The position numbers and the translations under genes were made by a program. The notes below the pieces were generated by a model that saw nothing but the letters and a program-made list of their open reading frames with translations, was not told where the DNA came from and searched no databases. From the NCBI RefSeq assembly GCF_019748365.1, contig NZ_JAIEPN010000091.1, positions 23,025 through 87,024 on the forward strand: a stretch of 64,000 nt of DNA, read 5' to 3'. Origin of the DNA: Novosphingobium sp. Its GTDB lineage: Bacteria > Pseudomonadota > Alphaproteobacteria > Sphingomonadales > Sphingomonadaceae. How positions within the stretch are numbered: the stretch's first letter is position 1; every line of letters begins with the position of its first letter. Positions 18,907 through 26,747 of this stretch are shown here, piece after piece.

Positions 18907-19775
18907 GCGCGGGCCGTTACGGCCTGATCGAGGCGGGCGGCACCAAGTTTGTGCTGGGCGTGGCCGATGCAGACCGCACCATCCATGCGCGGGAGCGGAT
19001 CCCCACGACCACCCCGCTGGAAACGCTGGGCGCGGCAGTAGAATGGTTTGCAGCGCAGGGCGCGGACTACGCCGCCTTCGGCATCGCCTCGTTCGGACCG
19101 CTTGATCTGGACCCCGCTTCCGCCAGCTTCGGCTGCGTGCGCCCGACGCCCAAGCCGCATTGGAGCGGAGCGAGCCTGATCGAGCCCTTCAGCACGCGCT
19201 TCGGGGTGCCAGTGGCGATCGATACCGATGTGAACGGCGCGGCCTTGTCAGAGGCGCTGTGGGGCGCGGGAGCCGGATTGGGCTCGGTGCTCTATCTCAC
19301 CATCGGCACCGGAATCGGCGGCGGCTTTTGCAGCGACGGACACTTGCTGCGCGGGCTTTCGCACCCGGAAATGGGCCATATCCGCATGCCGCGCCATCCG
19401 GAGGATCCGGACTTTGCCGGGACCTGCCCGTTCCATGGCGATTGCCTCGAAGGTCTTGCCTGCGGGCCGGCAGTGATTGCGCGCTGGGGCAAGTCGCTTT
19501 CGGAGTTGCCTGAGGGTCACCCCGGCAAGCGCATCATCGCTTGGTACATCGGCCGCGCGCTGGCGACCTTCCAGACGGTGATGGAGCCGGCCCGCATCGT
19601 GCTGGGCGGCGGCGTGACGGCGACGGAGGGGCTGCTCGACCTGATCCGCGCCGAAGCACTGGCGGCGAACGGTGGCTACACCGTGGGCAAGATCGACGAA
19701 CTGATCGTCCCGCCGGGTCTGGGCGACAACGCCGGTCTGCTGGGCGCTCTCGCCCTGGCGTTTGCGCTCAGGTAG
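18903..19775 (+). CDS. ROK-family fructokinase
   Basis: This enzyme phosphorylates fructose to fructose 6-phosphate. ATG 18903 overlaps the GH68 stop (ATGA) and gives 290 residues. The N-terminal phosphate loop is IEAGGTKFVLGV, the ATP/sugar region IGTGIGGG, and the ROK zinc site is HPEMGH followed by CPFHGDCLEGLACGPA. The HIRMPRHPEDPDFAGTCPFHGDCLEG block is characteristic of Zymomonas/Bacillus-type fructokinases rather than glucokinases. It consumes the fructose released by the GH68 enzyme. The last 8 bases overlap the convergent lacI gene. Confidence 0.92.
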   Translation: MSAGRYGLIEAGGTKFVLGVADADRTIHARERIPTTTPLETLGAAVEWFAAQGADYAAFGIASFGPLDLDPASASFGCVRPTPKPHWSGASLIEPFSTRFGVPVAIDTDVNGAALSEALWGAGAGLGSVLYLTIGTGIGGGFCSDGHLLRGLSHPEMGHIRMPRHPEDPDFAGTCPFHGDCLEGLACGPAVIARWGKSLSELPEGHPGKRIIAWYIGRALATFQTVMEPARIVLGGGVTATEGLLDLIRAEALAANGGYTVGKIDELIVPPGLGDNAGLLGALALAFALR

Positions 19776-20766
19776 ATTCGCGGACCAGCAGGCGCGGCTG
19801 GAGAATGACCGAGTGGATCTCCTCCCCCGCTATGCGCTGGATCACGCTGGTGACGAGGTTCTCGGCGCCCTGTTCCAGATCCTGCGCGATCGTGGTGAGC
19901 GGCGGCATCGTGTGTTCGCCCAGCGGAAGACCATCGTAGCCGATCACCTTGACATCACCGGGCACCGCAAGGCCCTGTTCCGCCAGCACGCGCATGGCGG
20001 TGACGGCGATGACGTCGGAGGCGGCGACCACGCCATCGGGCCGATTGGTCCTGGTGCGGAAATACTTGCCGATCTCTCCCTGCGCGGCATCCGCCACGAG
20101 GTGCGTCGGCACCACGCTGAACTGGGCACCGGCGCGCTCGACCACTGAGCGGCAGCCTTCAAGCCGCTGCCCGATCTCGATCGCGCGGGCATCGCCGAAG
20201 AATACGATGTTGCGGCAGCCGCGCTCCAGCAGGTGCTGCCCGGCCAGCGCGCCGCCGCGGAAATTGTCCGAACCCACCGAGCAATGCGCCTGCCCCGCAA
20301 TATGCGAGCCCCAGACCACGAGCGGGCGGTAAAGTTCGGCCACCCGGTCGAGCACGACGGACTGGTCCGACTGGCCGATCACGATGATCCCGTCCGACTG
20401 GCCTGAGCGTGCCAGCTTGAGCAGCCAGTCCTCGTCCGTCGGCACGACGCGCGAGAGGAGGAGGCTGTAGCCGCGGTTCGTCAGCTTGTCCGCCAGCAGG
20501 CCCAGCATCGTGATGAAGAACGGGTCGGAGATGTTCTGCCGCACTTCGTGGCCCAAGGGGATGACCACGCCGATCGTGTTCGTCTTGCGCATGCGCAAGT
20601 TGCGCGCGGTGGCATTGGGCGTGAAGCCATGCTTGCGCGCCAGCGCCACAATCATGTCGCGCGTGGCGGGGGTGACAAGGTTCGAGCCCGACAGCGCGCG
20701 CGAGACCGTGCCGCTGGTGACACCGGCGATCTCGGCGAGTTCCTTGAGGGTCTTGGGGCCGGTCAT
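19768..20766 (-). CDS. LacI-family transcriptional repressor of the sugar locus
   Basis: The 332 residues start with the LacI helix-turn-helix and hinge (LKELAEIAGVTSGTVSRALSG ... RNLRMRKTNTIGVVIP), followed by a periplasmic-binding-protein-like effector domain ending in IQRIAGEEIHSVILQPRLLVREST. It is the last gene of a minus-strand group (TonB receptor, halogenase-like, oxygenase-like, lacI) and overlaps the fructokinase gene tail to tail by 8 bases. The three CG-centred palindromes at 11978, 17736 and 26504 are its most likely targets. The inducer is probably the intact sugar or a breakdown product; not determinable here. Confidence 0.93.
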   Translation of the reverse strand: MTGPKTLKELAEIAGVTSGTVSRALSGSNLVTPATRDMIVALARKHGFTPNATARNLRMRKTNTIGVVIPLGHEVRQNISDPFFITMLGLLADKLTNRGYSLLLSRVVPTDEDWLLKLARSGQSDGIIVIGQSDQSVVLDRVAELYRPLVVWGSHIAGQAHCSVGSDNFRGGALAGQHLLERGCRNIVFFGDARAIEIGQRLEGCRSVVERAGAQFSVVPTHLVADAAQGEIGKYFRTRTNRPDGVVAASDVIAVTAMRVLAEQGLAVPGDVKVIGYDGLPLGEHTMPPLTTIAQDLEQGAENLVTSVIQRIAGEEIHSVILQPRLLVREST

Positions 20767-20774
20767 TTCTGGCC

Positions 20775-20809
20775 AGTCATGTCTGGAGCATCATGGCAAA
20801 GTCATGTCT
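20775..20809. repeat. Direct repeat AGTCATGTCT x2 in the lacI leader
   Basis: AGTCATGTCT occurs at 20775-20784 and again at 20800-20809, a 25-base period, in the 43-base gap between the oxygenase-like gene and lacI. The purpose is unknown; it may be chance or a regulatory element. Confidence 0.4.
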
Positions 20810-22186
20810 TCAGGCGGAGGTCGGAACGACATCGAAGGCGATGTTGAGCCGTTCACCCGCTGCGAATGGATAAGTGCCATGCCACAGGATGGAGGGGAAG
20901 ACCACTAGGTGCCCAGCCCGGGCAGGTATTACTACATAGGGTGGGAGCTTAACACCAAGCTCGGGCGGCGGCGCACCAAGCTGCAGCGCACCGGCGGGCG
21001 CGGGGCCCGGATCATCGGGTAGCGCGACATAGAGCACCGCCGAAAGCCAGCCGACCGGGTGGCTGTGCGTTACATTGAAGCCCCCCGCCCCGAGCCGCAC
21101 CGACCAGCTGCCGGAAATCTGCAAACCCCCGCGCGGACGGCCCAGAACCGGATGGTGCGGATCGGGCGGCGGCAACGTGCGCACGAAATCGCGCAGCGCT
21201 TCCATCAGCCGCGCGCGGACGGTGCCGAGCAGCGGCTCATGACGCAGCAGGATCGAGCGATCCGTCTGCGTGCCATGGCGCACCGATTGTTCGGCATAGG
21301 GCAGCGAGGCGGTGTGCAGGCGGCGCAGCAGCGCGGCGAGATCGGCAAGCTCTGTGGCGGAAAGGCCGGGATCGAGAAGGCCGTGAAGCACCGGATCGCC
21401 GTCCAGCCAGGCCGCGCGCGGATCGCCGAGCAGGCGCCACGCGGTGGAGAGATAGGGCCAGACCTGACCGGCCAGCCGCGTGCCGGTGAGCGGCAGGGCG
21501 AGATCGCGCGCCCGCGCAGGATCGCCAGCGCGCAAGGCGGTCCGGATACGGCAGAGCACGAGGAATTCGTCGTCGGCGCCGGTCAGTGCAGCGAGGCGCC
21601 TCTGCGCTTCGGCGAGGGCACCAGTTTCGCTGGCGAGAAACGCGCGGGCGACGGCGAGCGCTCGGGTCTCGCCAAGTTGGCGGGCGGCTTCATCGAGGAT
21701 GCGCTGCGCGGCAGGCCAATCGCGCTGCTGGGCGCGCAAGGTGAACCAGCCGAGCCAGAGGCCCTGATTGCGCGGTTGGCTCCGGACTGCCACTGCAAAG
21801 CCAGCATCGTACAAGTCCGCATCGCCATGGCTGTAGCGCAGGCTGGCCAGCACGCGCTGGCCGTCGAGCCAATCGGGCCTTGCCGCAAGCGCGCGGACGA
21901 GCACGGCTTCCGCCTCGCCCGGCTGACCCTCCGAAGCGAGTGCCAGCGCGTGGTTCCTCAGCACATCGGGATTTTCGGGCCAGAGCCGCACGGCCCGTTC
22001 AAACAAGGCGGCCGCCGGGTAGCCCAGTTCATACGCCGATTGCGCGCGCAGGAAGGCGGTGAGCGGATCGTCAGGGGCAAGCCGCGCGGCTTCGTTGATC
22101 GCCTTGTCCGCGCCCGCCATGTCCTGCACGGCGCGTGCGGCACGGGCGCGTTCGCGCCAGACTTCGGCTTCGAGCTGCTCCGACAC
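20810..22186 (-). CDS. TPR plus 2OG-Fe(II) oxygenase-like protein
   Basis: GTG 22186 (VSEQLEAEVW), 4 bases after the halogenase stop, is the better start and gives 458 residues. Roughly the first 300 residues are Ala-rich helical repeats of TPR type (DPLTAFLRAQSAYELG, ENPDVLRNHALALASEGQPGEA). The last ~150 match the putative 2OG-Fe(II) oxygenase group: HSHPVGWLSAVLYV supplies histidines, and FPSILWHGTYPFAAGERLNIAFDV supplies the distal His and Arg. Such genes recur beside TonB receptors and tryptophan-halogenase-like genes in sphingomonad and Caulobacter sugar loci. What it modifies is unknown. Confidence 0.8.
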   Translation of the reverse strand: MSEQLEAEVWRERARAARAVQDMAGADKAINEAARLAPDDPLTAFLRAQSAYELGYPAAALFERAVRLWPENPDVLRNHALALASEGQPGEAEAVLVRALAARPDWLDGQRVLASLRYSHGDADLYDAGFAVAVRSQPRNQGLWLGWFTLRAQQRDWPAAQRILDEAARQLGETRALAVARAFLASETGALAEAQRRLAALTGADDEFLVLCRIRTALRAGDPARARDLALPLTGTRLAGQVWPYLSTAWRLLGDPRAAWLDGDPVLHGLLDPGLSATELADLAALLRRLHTASLPYAEQSVRHGTQTDRSILLRHEPLLGTVRARLMEALRDFVRTLPPPDPHHPVLGRPRGGLQISGSWSVRLGAGGFNVTHSHPVGWLSAVLYVALPDDPGPAPAGALQLGAPPPELGVKLPPYVVIPARAGHLVVFPSILWHGTYPFAAGERLNIAFDVVPTSA

Positions 22187-22190
22187 GCGC

Positions 22191-23708
22191 TCAGGCCGCG
22201 GCTGGAGCACCGACGAGACCGGCGATATAGGCCGGGTGGCTCGGCAGTTTGGCCGCTTCGGCTGCCATCGCCGCGCGCAGTTTGGCAAGGTAGTCGCGCG
22301 CATCGATGCCGCGGTGTTCGATCAGGGGATCGAGGCCTTCGGGATAGTTGTGCTGACCGATATGGACCGCGAGCCACGAGGCGGGGGCGAACAAGTCCAT
22401 CTCGCGCGCGATCAGGCGGCCGTGGCGGCGGAAGTGGTCCAGCTTGAGCGCCAGCGTATCGGGCACCTCCATGGCTGAGACATAGCGCCACAACTCGTGG
22501 TCCTGCCGCTGCGTGAGCTTGTAATGGAGGATCAGGAAATCGCGGATCCGATCCGTTTCCGCGTCGGCGATACGGTTGAATTCGGCGATCGTGGCGGGAT
22601 CGAAGTCGCGATCCGGGAACAGCCCGATCAGCTTGGATATATTGGCCTGAATCAGGTGGATCGAGGTCGATTCCAACGGCTCCAGAAAGCCGCTGGAAAG
22701 GCCCACCGCGATGACGTTCCGGTTCCAGTGCTGCTTGCGGCGGCCGGTGCGGAAGCGCACGAAGCGAGGGTCCCCGAGCGCTTCGCCATCGAGGCGGGAG
22801 GCGAGCAGTTCCGCCGCCTTGTCGTCGTCCATGAACTGGCTGGAATAGACGTAGCCATTGCCGATGCGGTGCTGCAGCGGAATGCGCCACTGCCACCCCG
22901 CCTCGCGCGCGGTGGAGCGGGTGTAGGGCGTCGGCGCGCCGGCATTGGCGCATGGCATGGCGACGGCGCGGTCGCATGGCAGCCAGTGGCTCCAGTCCTC
23001 GAACCCCGTCTTGAGCGCACCCTCGATCAGCAGTGCACGCAGGCCCGAGCAATCGATGAAGAGATCGGCCTCCAGCGTCCGCCCGCCCTCCAGCGTCACG
23101 CTTTCGACGAAGCCGGTCTCGCCGCTCAGCGTCACGTCGGCGATCTTGCCTTCGACGCGCGTGACGCCGCGCGCCTCGGCATGGCTGCGCAGGTACGCGG
23201 CGTAGAGCGAAGCGTCGAAGTGGTAGGCATAGTCGAAAGTCGAGAGCAGCGAGCGCTGATCGGGCACGGGCCTTGCCATGCGGCCGGCGCGGGCGATCTG
23301 CCAGGCCATGGAAAGCTCTTCGAGCGGGAACGCGCCCGGCTCCTCGCGCGTCTTCAGCCAGTACTGGTGCAGCGGCACCATATCGAAATTGCGGCCATGC
23401 GGGCCGAACGGGTGGAAATAGCGGCTGCCGACAGAGCCCCAGTCGACGAACTCGATGCCGAGCTTGAAGGTGCCGCGCGTCTCGCGGATGAAATCGGCCT
23501 CGCTGATGCCCAGCGTCTCGTTGAACAGGCGAATGGGGGGAATGGTCGCCTCGCCCACACCCACGATCCCGATTTCATCGGATTCGACGAGCGTGACCTT
23601 ACAGTTCTGCTTGAGCATGGTGGCCAGCATGGCCGCGGTCATCCAGCCCGCCGAACCGCCGCCGACGACAAGCACGGAACGGATCCGCCGATCCCCTTCG
23701 TTCACCAC
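22191..23708 (-). CDS. Tryptophan halogenase-like flavoprotein
   Basis: This is an FAD-dependent protein of the flavin halogenase family. The track starts at 23723, but GGAAGGGG lies 5 bases before GTG 23708 (and 8 before GTG 23705), so 23708 is preferred, giving 505 residues. Motifs seen: GGGSAGWM for FAD, IGVGEATIPP-like GVGEATIPPIR, FKLGIEF with the lysine equivalent to the catalytic one of PrnA, WQWRIP (the WxWxIP halogenase motif) and FLEPLESTSIHLIQ with the paired glutamate. No flavin reductase is adjacent. Its place in a TonB-sugar locus, with a 2OG oxygenase-like partner, suggests a role other than making halogenated antibiotics. Confidence 0.9.
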   Translation of the reverse strand: MVNEGDRRIRSVLVVGGGSAGWMTAAMLATMLKQNCKVTLVESDEIGIVGVGEATIPPIRLFNETLGISEADFIRETRGTFKLGIEFVDWGSVGSRYFHPFGPHGRNFDMVPLHQYWLKTREEPGAFPLEELSMAWQIARAGRMARPVPDQRSLLSTFDYAYHFDASLYAAYLRSHAEARGVTRVEGKIADVTLSGETGFVESVTLEGGRTLEADLFIDCSGLRALLIEGALKTGFEDWSHWLPCDRAVAMPCANAGAPTPYTRSTAREAGWQWRIPLQHRIGNGYVYSSQFMDDDKAAELLASRLDGEALGDPRFVRFRTGRRKQHWNRNVIAVGLSSGFLEPLESTSIHLIQANISKLIGLFPDRDFDPATIAEFNRIADAETDRIRDFLILHYKLTQRQDHELWRYVSAMEVPDTLALKLDHFRRHGRLIAREMDLFAPASWLAVHIGQHNYPEGLDPLIEHRGIDARDYLAKLRAAMAAEAAKLPSHPAYIAGLVGAPAAA

Positions 23709-23762
23709 GCAAACCCCTTCCACAATGCCCCGCCGTTTTCCGGCACGTGCCTTTGCTTACGC

Positions 23763-23803
23763 AAAAAGGGGTGGGTGCGGAACCGTCTGGCCGCGCCCAC
23801 CCC
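23763..23803 (-). terminator. Rho-independent terminator after the TonB receptor
   Basis: On the minus strand GGGGTGGGCGCGG and CCGCACCCACCCC form a 13-base stem with one mismatch and a 10-base loop, followed by TTTTTGCG. It begins 41 bases after the receptor stop and precedes the halogenase-like gene, so the downstream three genes depend on read-through or on their own promoter. Confidence 0.8.
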
Positions 23804-23843
23804 TCTTCAGTGTGCCTTCCCTTTCGGGGGGCCGTTCAGCCGA

Positions 23844-26390
23844 TCAGAAGTTGAAGCGGACCGAGGCGTTCACGTTGCGGCCGAGCACCGGCGAGATGCC
23901 GCCGATGAAGCGGCCATTGCCGACATTGTAGTCCGTGCCGGCCGGCCCGAGCGGGGTCAGCGTGTCGAACAGGTTGTAGACGTTGATGCCAAGCTCGAGG
24001 TTCTTGACCGGGCGAACCTTCACGTTCGCGCCGACCACGCTGCCGCCCGGCCACTGGTTGCCAGCACCATCGAGCGTGCTCGTCACGCCGGTGATGTTGG
24101 CGCCGACCGAGAGGTAATCGGTCGCATCGTAGTTCGCCGCGAAGGTGTACGACAGATCGGGGATGTTAGGCGACCGCGAGAAGACAGAACCCGGTGCCGA
24201 GGGCTGTCGCTTGGCCTTGTTGTACGTCATGTTCGCCAGCAGGCTGAAGCCGCCGAGGCTTACCGTGCCGTAGAATTCCGCACCGGTCGTCTTGTACCTG
24301 TCGGCCACGATGCAGGTGGTGGCATTGGGGTCGCCAGTGACGATCGGGCAGTTCCGGGGGCTCAGTTCGAACGTCGTGATGTTGAAGTGGCTGTGGTAGA
24401 CGGTGAGTTCGACCGTATAGCGCGCCGCGCCGATGTCGCCGCGGTTCTTGAGGCCCACTTCGTACTGATAGACACTGTTCGCAACCGCCACGTTGCCGCG
24501 ATCGTTGAGCGAGCCATTGGAATTGAAGTAGCCGCTGAAGCTCAGACGATCGGCGTTGGCACGCACGCCCTTCGAGGCGCGGACGAACAGGTTGAGGTTG
24601 TCCGCCGGCTTGAAGTTGGCACCGACCGACCACGAGGTGGTCGCCTTGGTGAAGTTGATGTTCTCACGCGCGCCATCGGGCAGGAAGTAGGGCAGCGTGA
24701 CCGACTGCGAGGCGCCCGTCACCGGGTTGACCGCGTTCTGGACGATGAAGTTGGTGACCGGATCGCCCGTGCCCGGGTTGGCGTTGATGCCCGAACCCGA
24801 CCCGCGGTTGATGTCGTGACGGATCGAGGCGTCGAGCCCGAACTTGCCCACATCGAAGATGAAGTCGGCATAAGGCGCGTTGTCGGTGAAGCTGTAGTCG
24901 TAGGTGCGGGCGCAGCAACCACCCCAGTTGTTGTTGTAGCCGGTGAAGCCGTTGGCGCTGAGCAGGTTGCCAGCCGCATCGAGCAGATCGATCGGCGAGG
25001 CGGTCGGGGTCAGCGAGGCATTGAACTGGTTGGGGTGCCAATCCATCCCGATCTTCTGGTTCATGTAGAACCAGCCAGCGGTGAGGTTCGCCTTCACCGA
25101 GCCGAGATCACCCTGCCAGTTGACCTTGAGGTCATTGACGAAGCTGCCGATGTCGCGGATCCGCGTGTAAACCGAGACGTTGTTGTTGTAATAGGCCTCG
25201 GCGACGTCCTTGCCCTTGTCGGGGCCGGCCGAATAGACCGCGCGGGCAACCACGCCGCCGTTCCTGGTCGAACCGATCAGGCCCGAGAGCGGAGCAACGC
25301 TGAGGAAGTTCGACGAGAAGCCGCCGCTCATGTTGGTGTAGCGGGCGTTGTTGTCGACGGTGATGCCGTTGTCGAACTTGTAGTGCAGCTGCGCCTGAAG
25401 CGACTGGGAATTGGTGGTGATGCCGTTCAGCGGGGTGCTGCTGACCGCACGGGTCCCGAAGTCGACGTAGTTGACGACCGGGTTGAACACCGAGAAGTTC
25501 GAGGCACGGCGCGGATCGAAGCCCGGGCACGCCTGAAGATCGGAGACCTTGCCGCCGCTGAGGTTGCCGCAGACGATACCACCCTGGGTATTGGGCTCCT
25601 GCGTGTCCTGCGCCTTGAAGTAGAGGCGGAAGAAGCCGCGGTTGTCATCGAATTCGCGCGTGATGTTGCCCTTGATCAGGTACGAGTTCGAAAGGTCGTA
25701 GCCCGAGTGCCAGGGGCCATTGCCGGCGCCGTAGTAGCCGCCGATGTTGAAGTAGGTCTTGTCGTCGATGCCGCCCGAGAGCAGGAAGCTTGCGCGCGTG
25801 TAATCGTAGGAAAGATTGCGCTCGAGCTGGACATAGCCGCCTTCGCTGCGATCGGTCTTGCTGATGTAGTTGATCACCGCGCCGGGCGCCTGGCTGGCAA
25901 GCGTCGCGGCGGTGCCGCCGCGGATCGCATCGACACGGACGTCGGTCGGGCTCGACTTGGTCCAGTAGTCGTTGTTGCCGAACTGGATGTCACCATACAG
26001 CACGGTCGGGAGGCCATCTTCCTGCAGCTGCACGAAGGTGGCACCGCCGGTGGCGACGGGCAGACCGCGAACGGCGAAGTTGCCGTTACCGCCCGGACCC
26101 GAAACGTTGGGCTGAAGGCCCGGCAGAAGGCGAAGCAGATCGCCTTCCGACATCGGGCGGAAGTTCTGGATGATCGACGAATCGACCGAGGAGATCGAGA
26201 CCGAGCTGTCGAGCTTGCTCTTGGTACCGGTCGAGGCGGTGACGACGATTTCGCTGAGGGTATCGCCTTCGGCCTTGTCGGTCGCGGCGGCGTCAGCGGG
26301 CGCAGCGGCCTGCGCAAGCACCGGGGTCGAAAGGCTGGCCATGGCCAGCGCGACGACGGATGCACACGATTGAATTGCAGTGAGCTTCAC
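23844..26390 (-). CDS. TonB-dependent receptor for oligosaccharide uptake
   Basis: This outer-membrane receptor brings the sugar into the periplasm using TonB energy. GTG 26390 is chosen because GGAGGG lies 6 bases upstream and a signal peptide follows directly (VALAMASLSTPVLAQA); the track start adds 62 non-coding residues. The 848-residue protein has a plug with a TonB-box-like SEIVVTAS and the SEGDLLRLLPGLQPNVSGPGGNGNFAVRGL segment. A 22-strand type barrel follows, ending in the C-terminal phenylalanine (NASVRFNF). Operator 3 lies about 115 bases upstream, tying it to the alpha-galactoside/sucrose genes; the exact ligand is inferred from context. Confidence 0.93.
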   Translation of the reverse strand: MKLTAIQSCASVVALAMASLSTPVLAQAAAPADAAATDKAEGDTLSEIVVTASTGTKSKLDSSVSISSVDSSIIQNFRPMSEGDLLRLLPGLQPNVSGPGGNGNFAVRGLPVATGGATFVQLQEDGLPTVLYGDIQFGNNDYWTKSSPTDVRVDAIRGGTAATLASQAPGAVINYISKTDRSEGGYVQLERNLSYDYTRASFLLSGGIDDKTYFNIGGYYGAGNGPWHSGYDLSNSYLIKGNITREFDDNRGFFRLYFKAQDTQEPNTQGGIVCGNLSGGKVSDLQACPGFDPRRASNFSVFNPVVNYVDFGTRAVSSTPLNGITTNSQSLQAQLHYKFDNGITVDNNARYTNMSGGFSSNFLSVAPLSGLIGSTRNGGVVARAVYSAGPDKGKDVAEAYYNNNVSVYTRIRDIGSFVNDLKVNWQGDLGSVKANLTAGWFYMNQKIGMDWHPNQFNASLTPTASPIDLLDAAGNLLSANGFTGYNNNWGGCCARTYDYSFTDNAPYADFIFDVGKFGLDASIRHDINRGSGSGINANPGTGDPVTNFIVQNAVNPVTGASQSVTLPYFLPDGARENINFTKATTSWSVGANFKPADNLNLFVRASKGVRANADRLSFSGYFNSNGSLNDRGNVAVANSVYQYEVGLKNRGDIGAARYTVELTVYHSHFNITTFELSPRNCPIVTGDPNATTCIVADRYKTTGAEFYGTVSLGGFSLLANMTYNKAKRQPSAPGSVFSRSPNIPDLSYTFAANYDATDYLSVGANITGVTSTLDGAGNQWPGGSVVGANVKVRPVKNLELGINVYNLFDTLTPLGPAGTDYNVGNGRFIGGISPVLGRNVNASVRFNF

Positions 26391-26503
26391 AGGTATCCCT
26401 CCCGATTGCGAGCACTTTTGTGCGTACGACAGCAGCGAATCGAAGCCTCGAGACGCCTGCATGCCGGTTCTCTGGCAAAAGGATGGGCCAAGCGCAAGCA
26501 GGA

Positions 26504-26519
26504 ATTCAAGCGATTGAAT
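26504..26519 (-). promoter_or_regulatory. Probable LacI-family operator 3 (TonB receptor)
   Basis: ATTCAAGCGATTGAAT pairs at 7 of 8 positions about its centre and shares CGATTGAATCA exactly with operator 1. It lies about 115 bases before the receptor start, on a stretch where TTGAAT on the minus strand could be a -35 hexamer. Binding by the locus LacI is inference. Confidence 0.6.
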
Positions 26520-26629
26520 CAGAGATTGCACGGGAGCGGAGGAAGTGTGTCTTCTTTGCATCGGGCGGGAGATCACCCCGGCGGATGGGCAAGCAGGCGC
26601 TTCAGGAGCACGGCTGGACCATCACCCTC

Positions 26630-26646
26630 TTGACGTTTACGTAAAG
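26630..26646 (+). promoter_or_regulatory. Palindromic site ahead of the acyl-CoA dehydrogenase operon
   Basis: TTGACGTTTACGTAAAG contains the perfect 10-base palindrome TTTACGTAAA, about 100 bases before the first acyl-CoA dehydrogenase. ACGT-centred sites of this kind are seen ahead of fatty-acid or branched-chain acyl-CoA degradation genes in proteobacteria. I do not name the regulator; no regulator gene lies beside it. Confidence 0.45.
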
Positions 26647-26747
26647 TGGAAGGATGGAGGGTGCAGAAGACCGGCATCCCGCAGTGGATGCCGAGTCTCG
26701 CCGCGTCAGGGCCTTAAAAAGGCCATGGATTCAAAAGGGAGAGCTTC

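Larger units (their letters stand above)
26391..26747. other. Divergent intergenic region, receptor and acyl-CoA dehydrogenase promoters
   Basis: This 357-base gap has no credible gene; the track ORFs here are extensions or shadows. It holds operator 3 for the receptor on the left and a TTTACGTAAA palindrome closer to the acyl-CoA dehydrogenase on the right. I could not pick out clear -35/-10 pairs. Confidence 0.7.

Noticed and set aside
22497-26633. 1378-residue plus-strand ORF opposite the TonB receptor and halogenase genes
   Set aside because: It is the antisense shadow of two well-supported minus-strand genes; high GC removes stops from the opposite frame. The Arg/Val/Asp-rich translation has no domain features.
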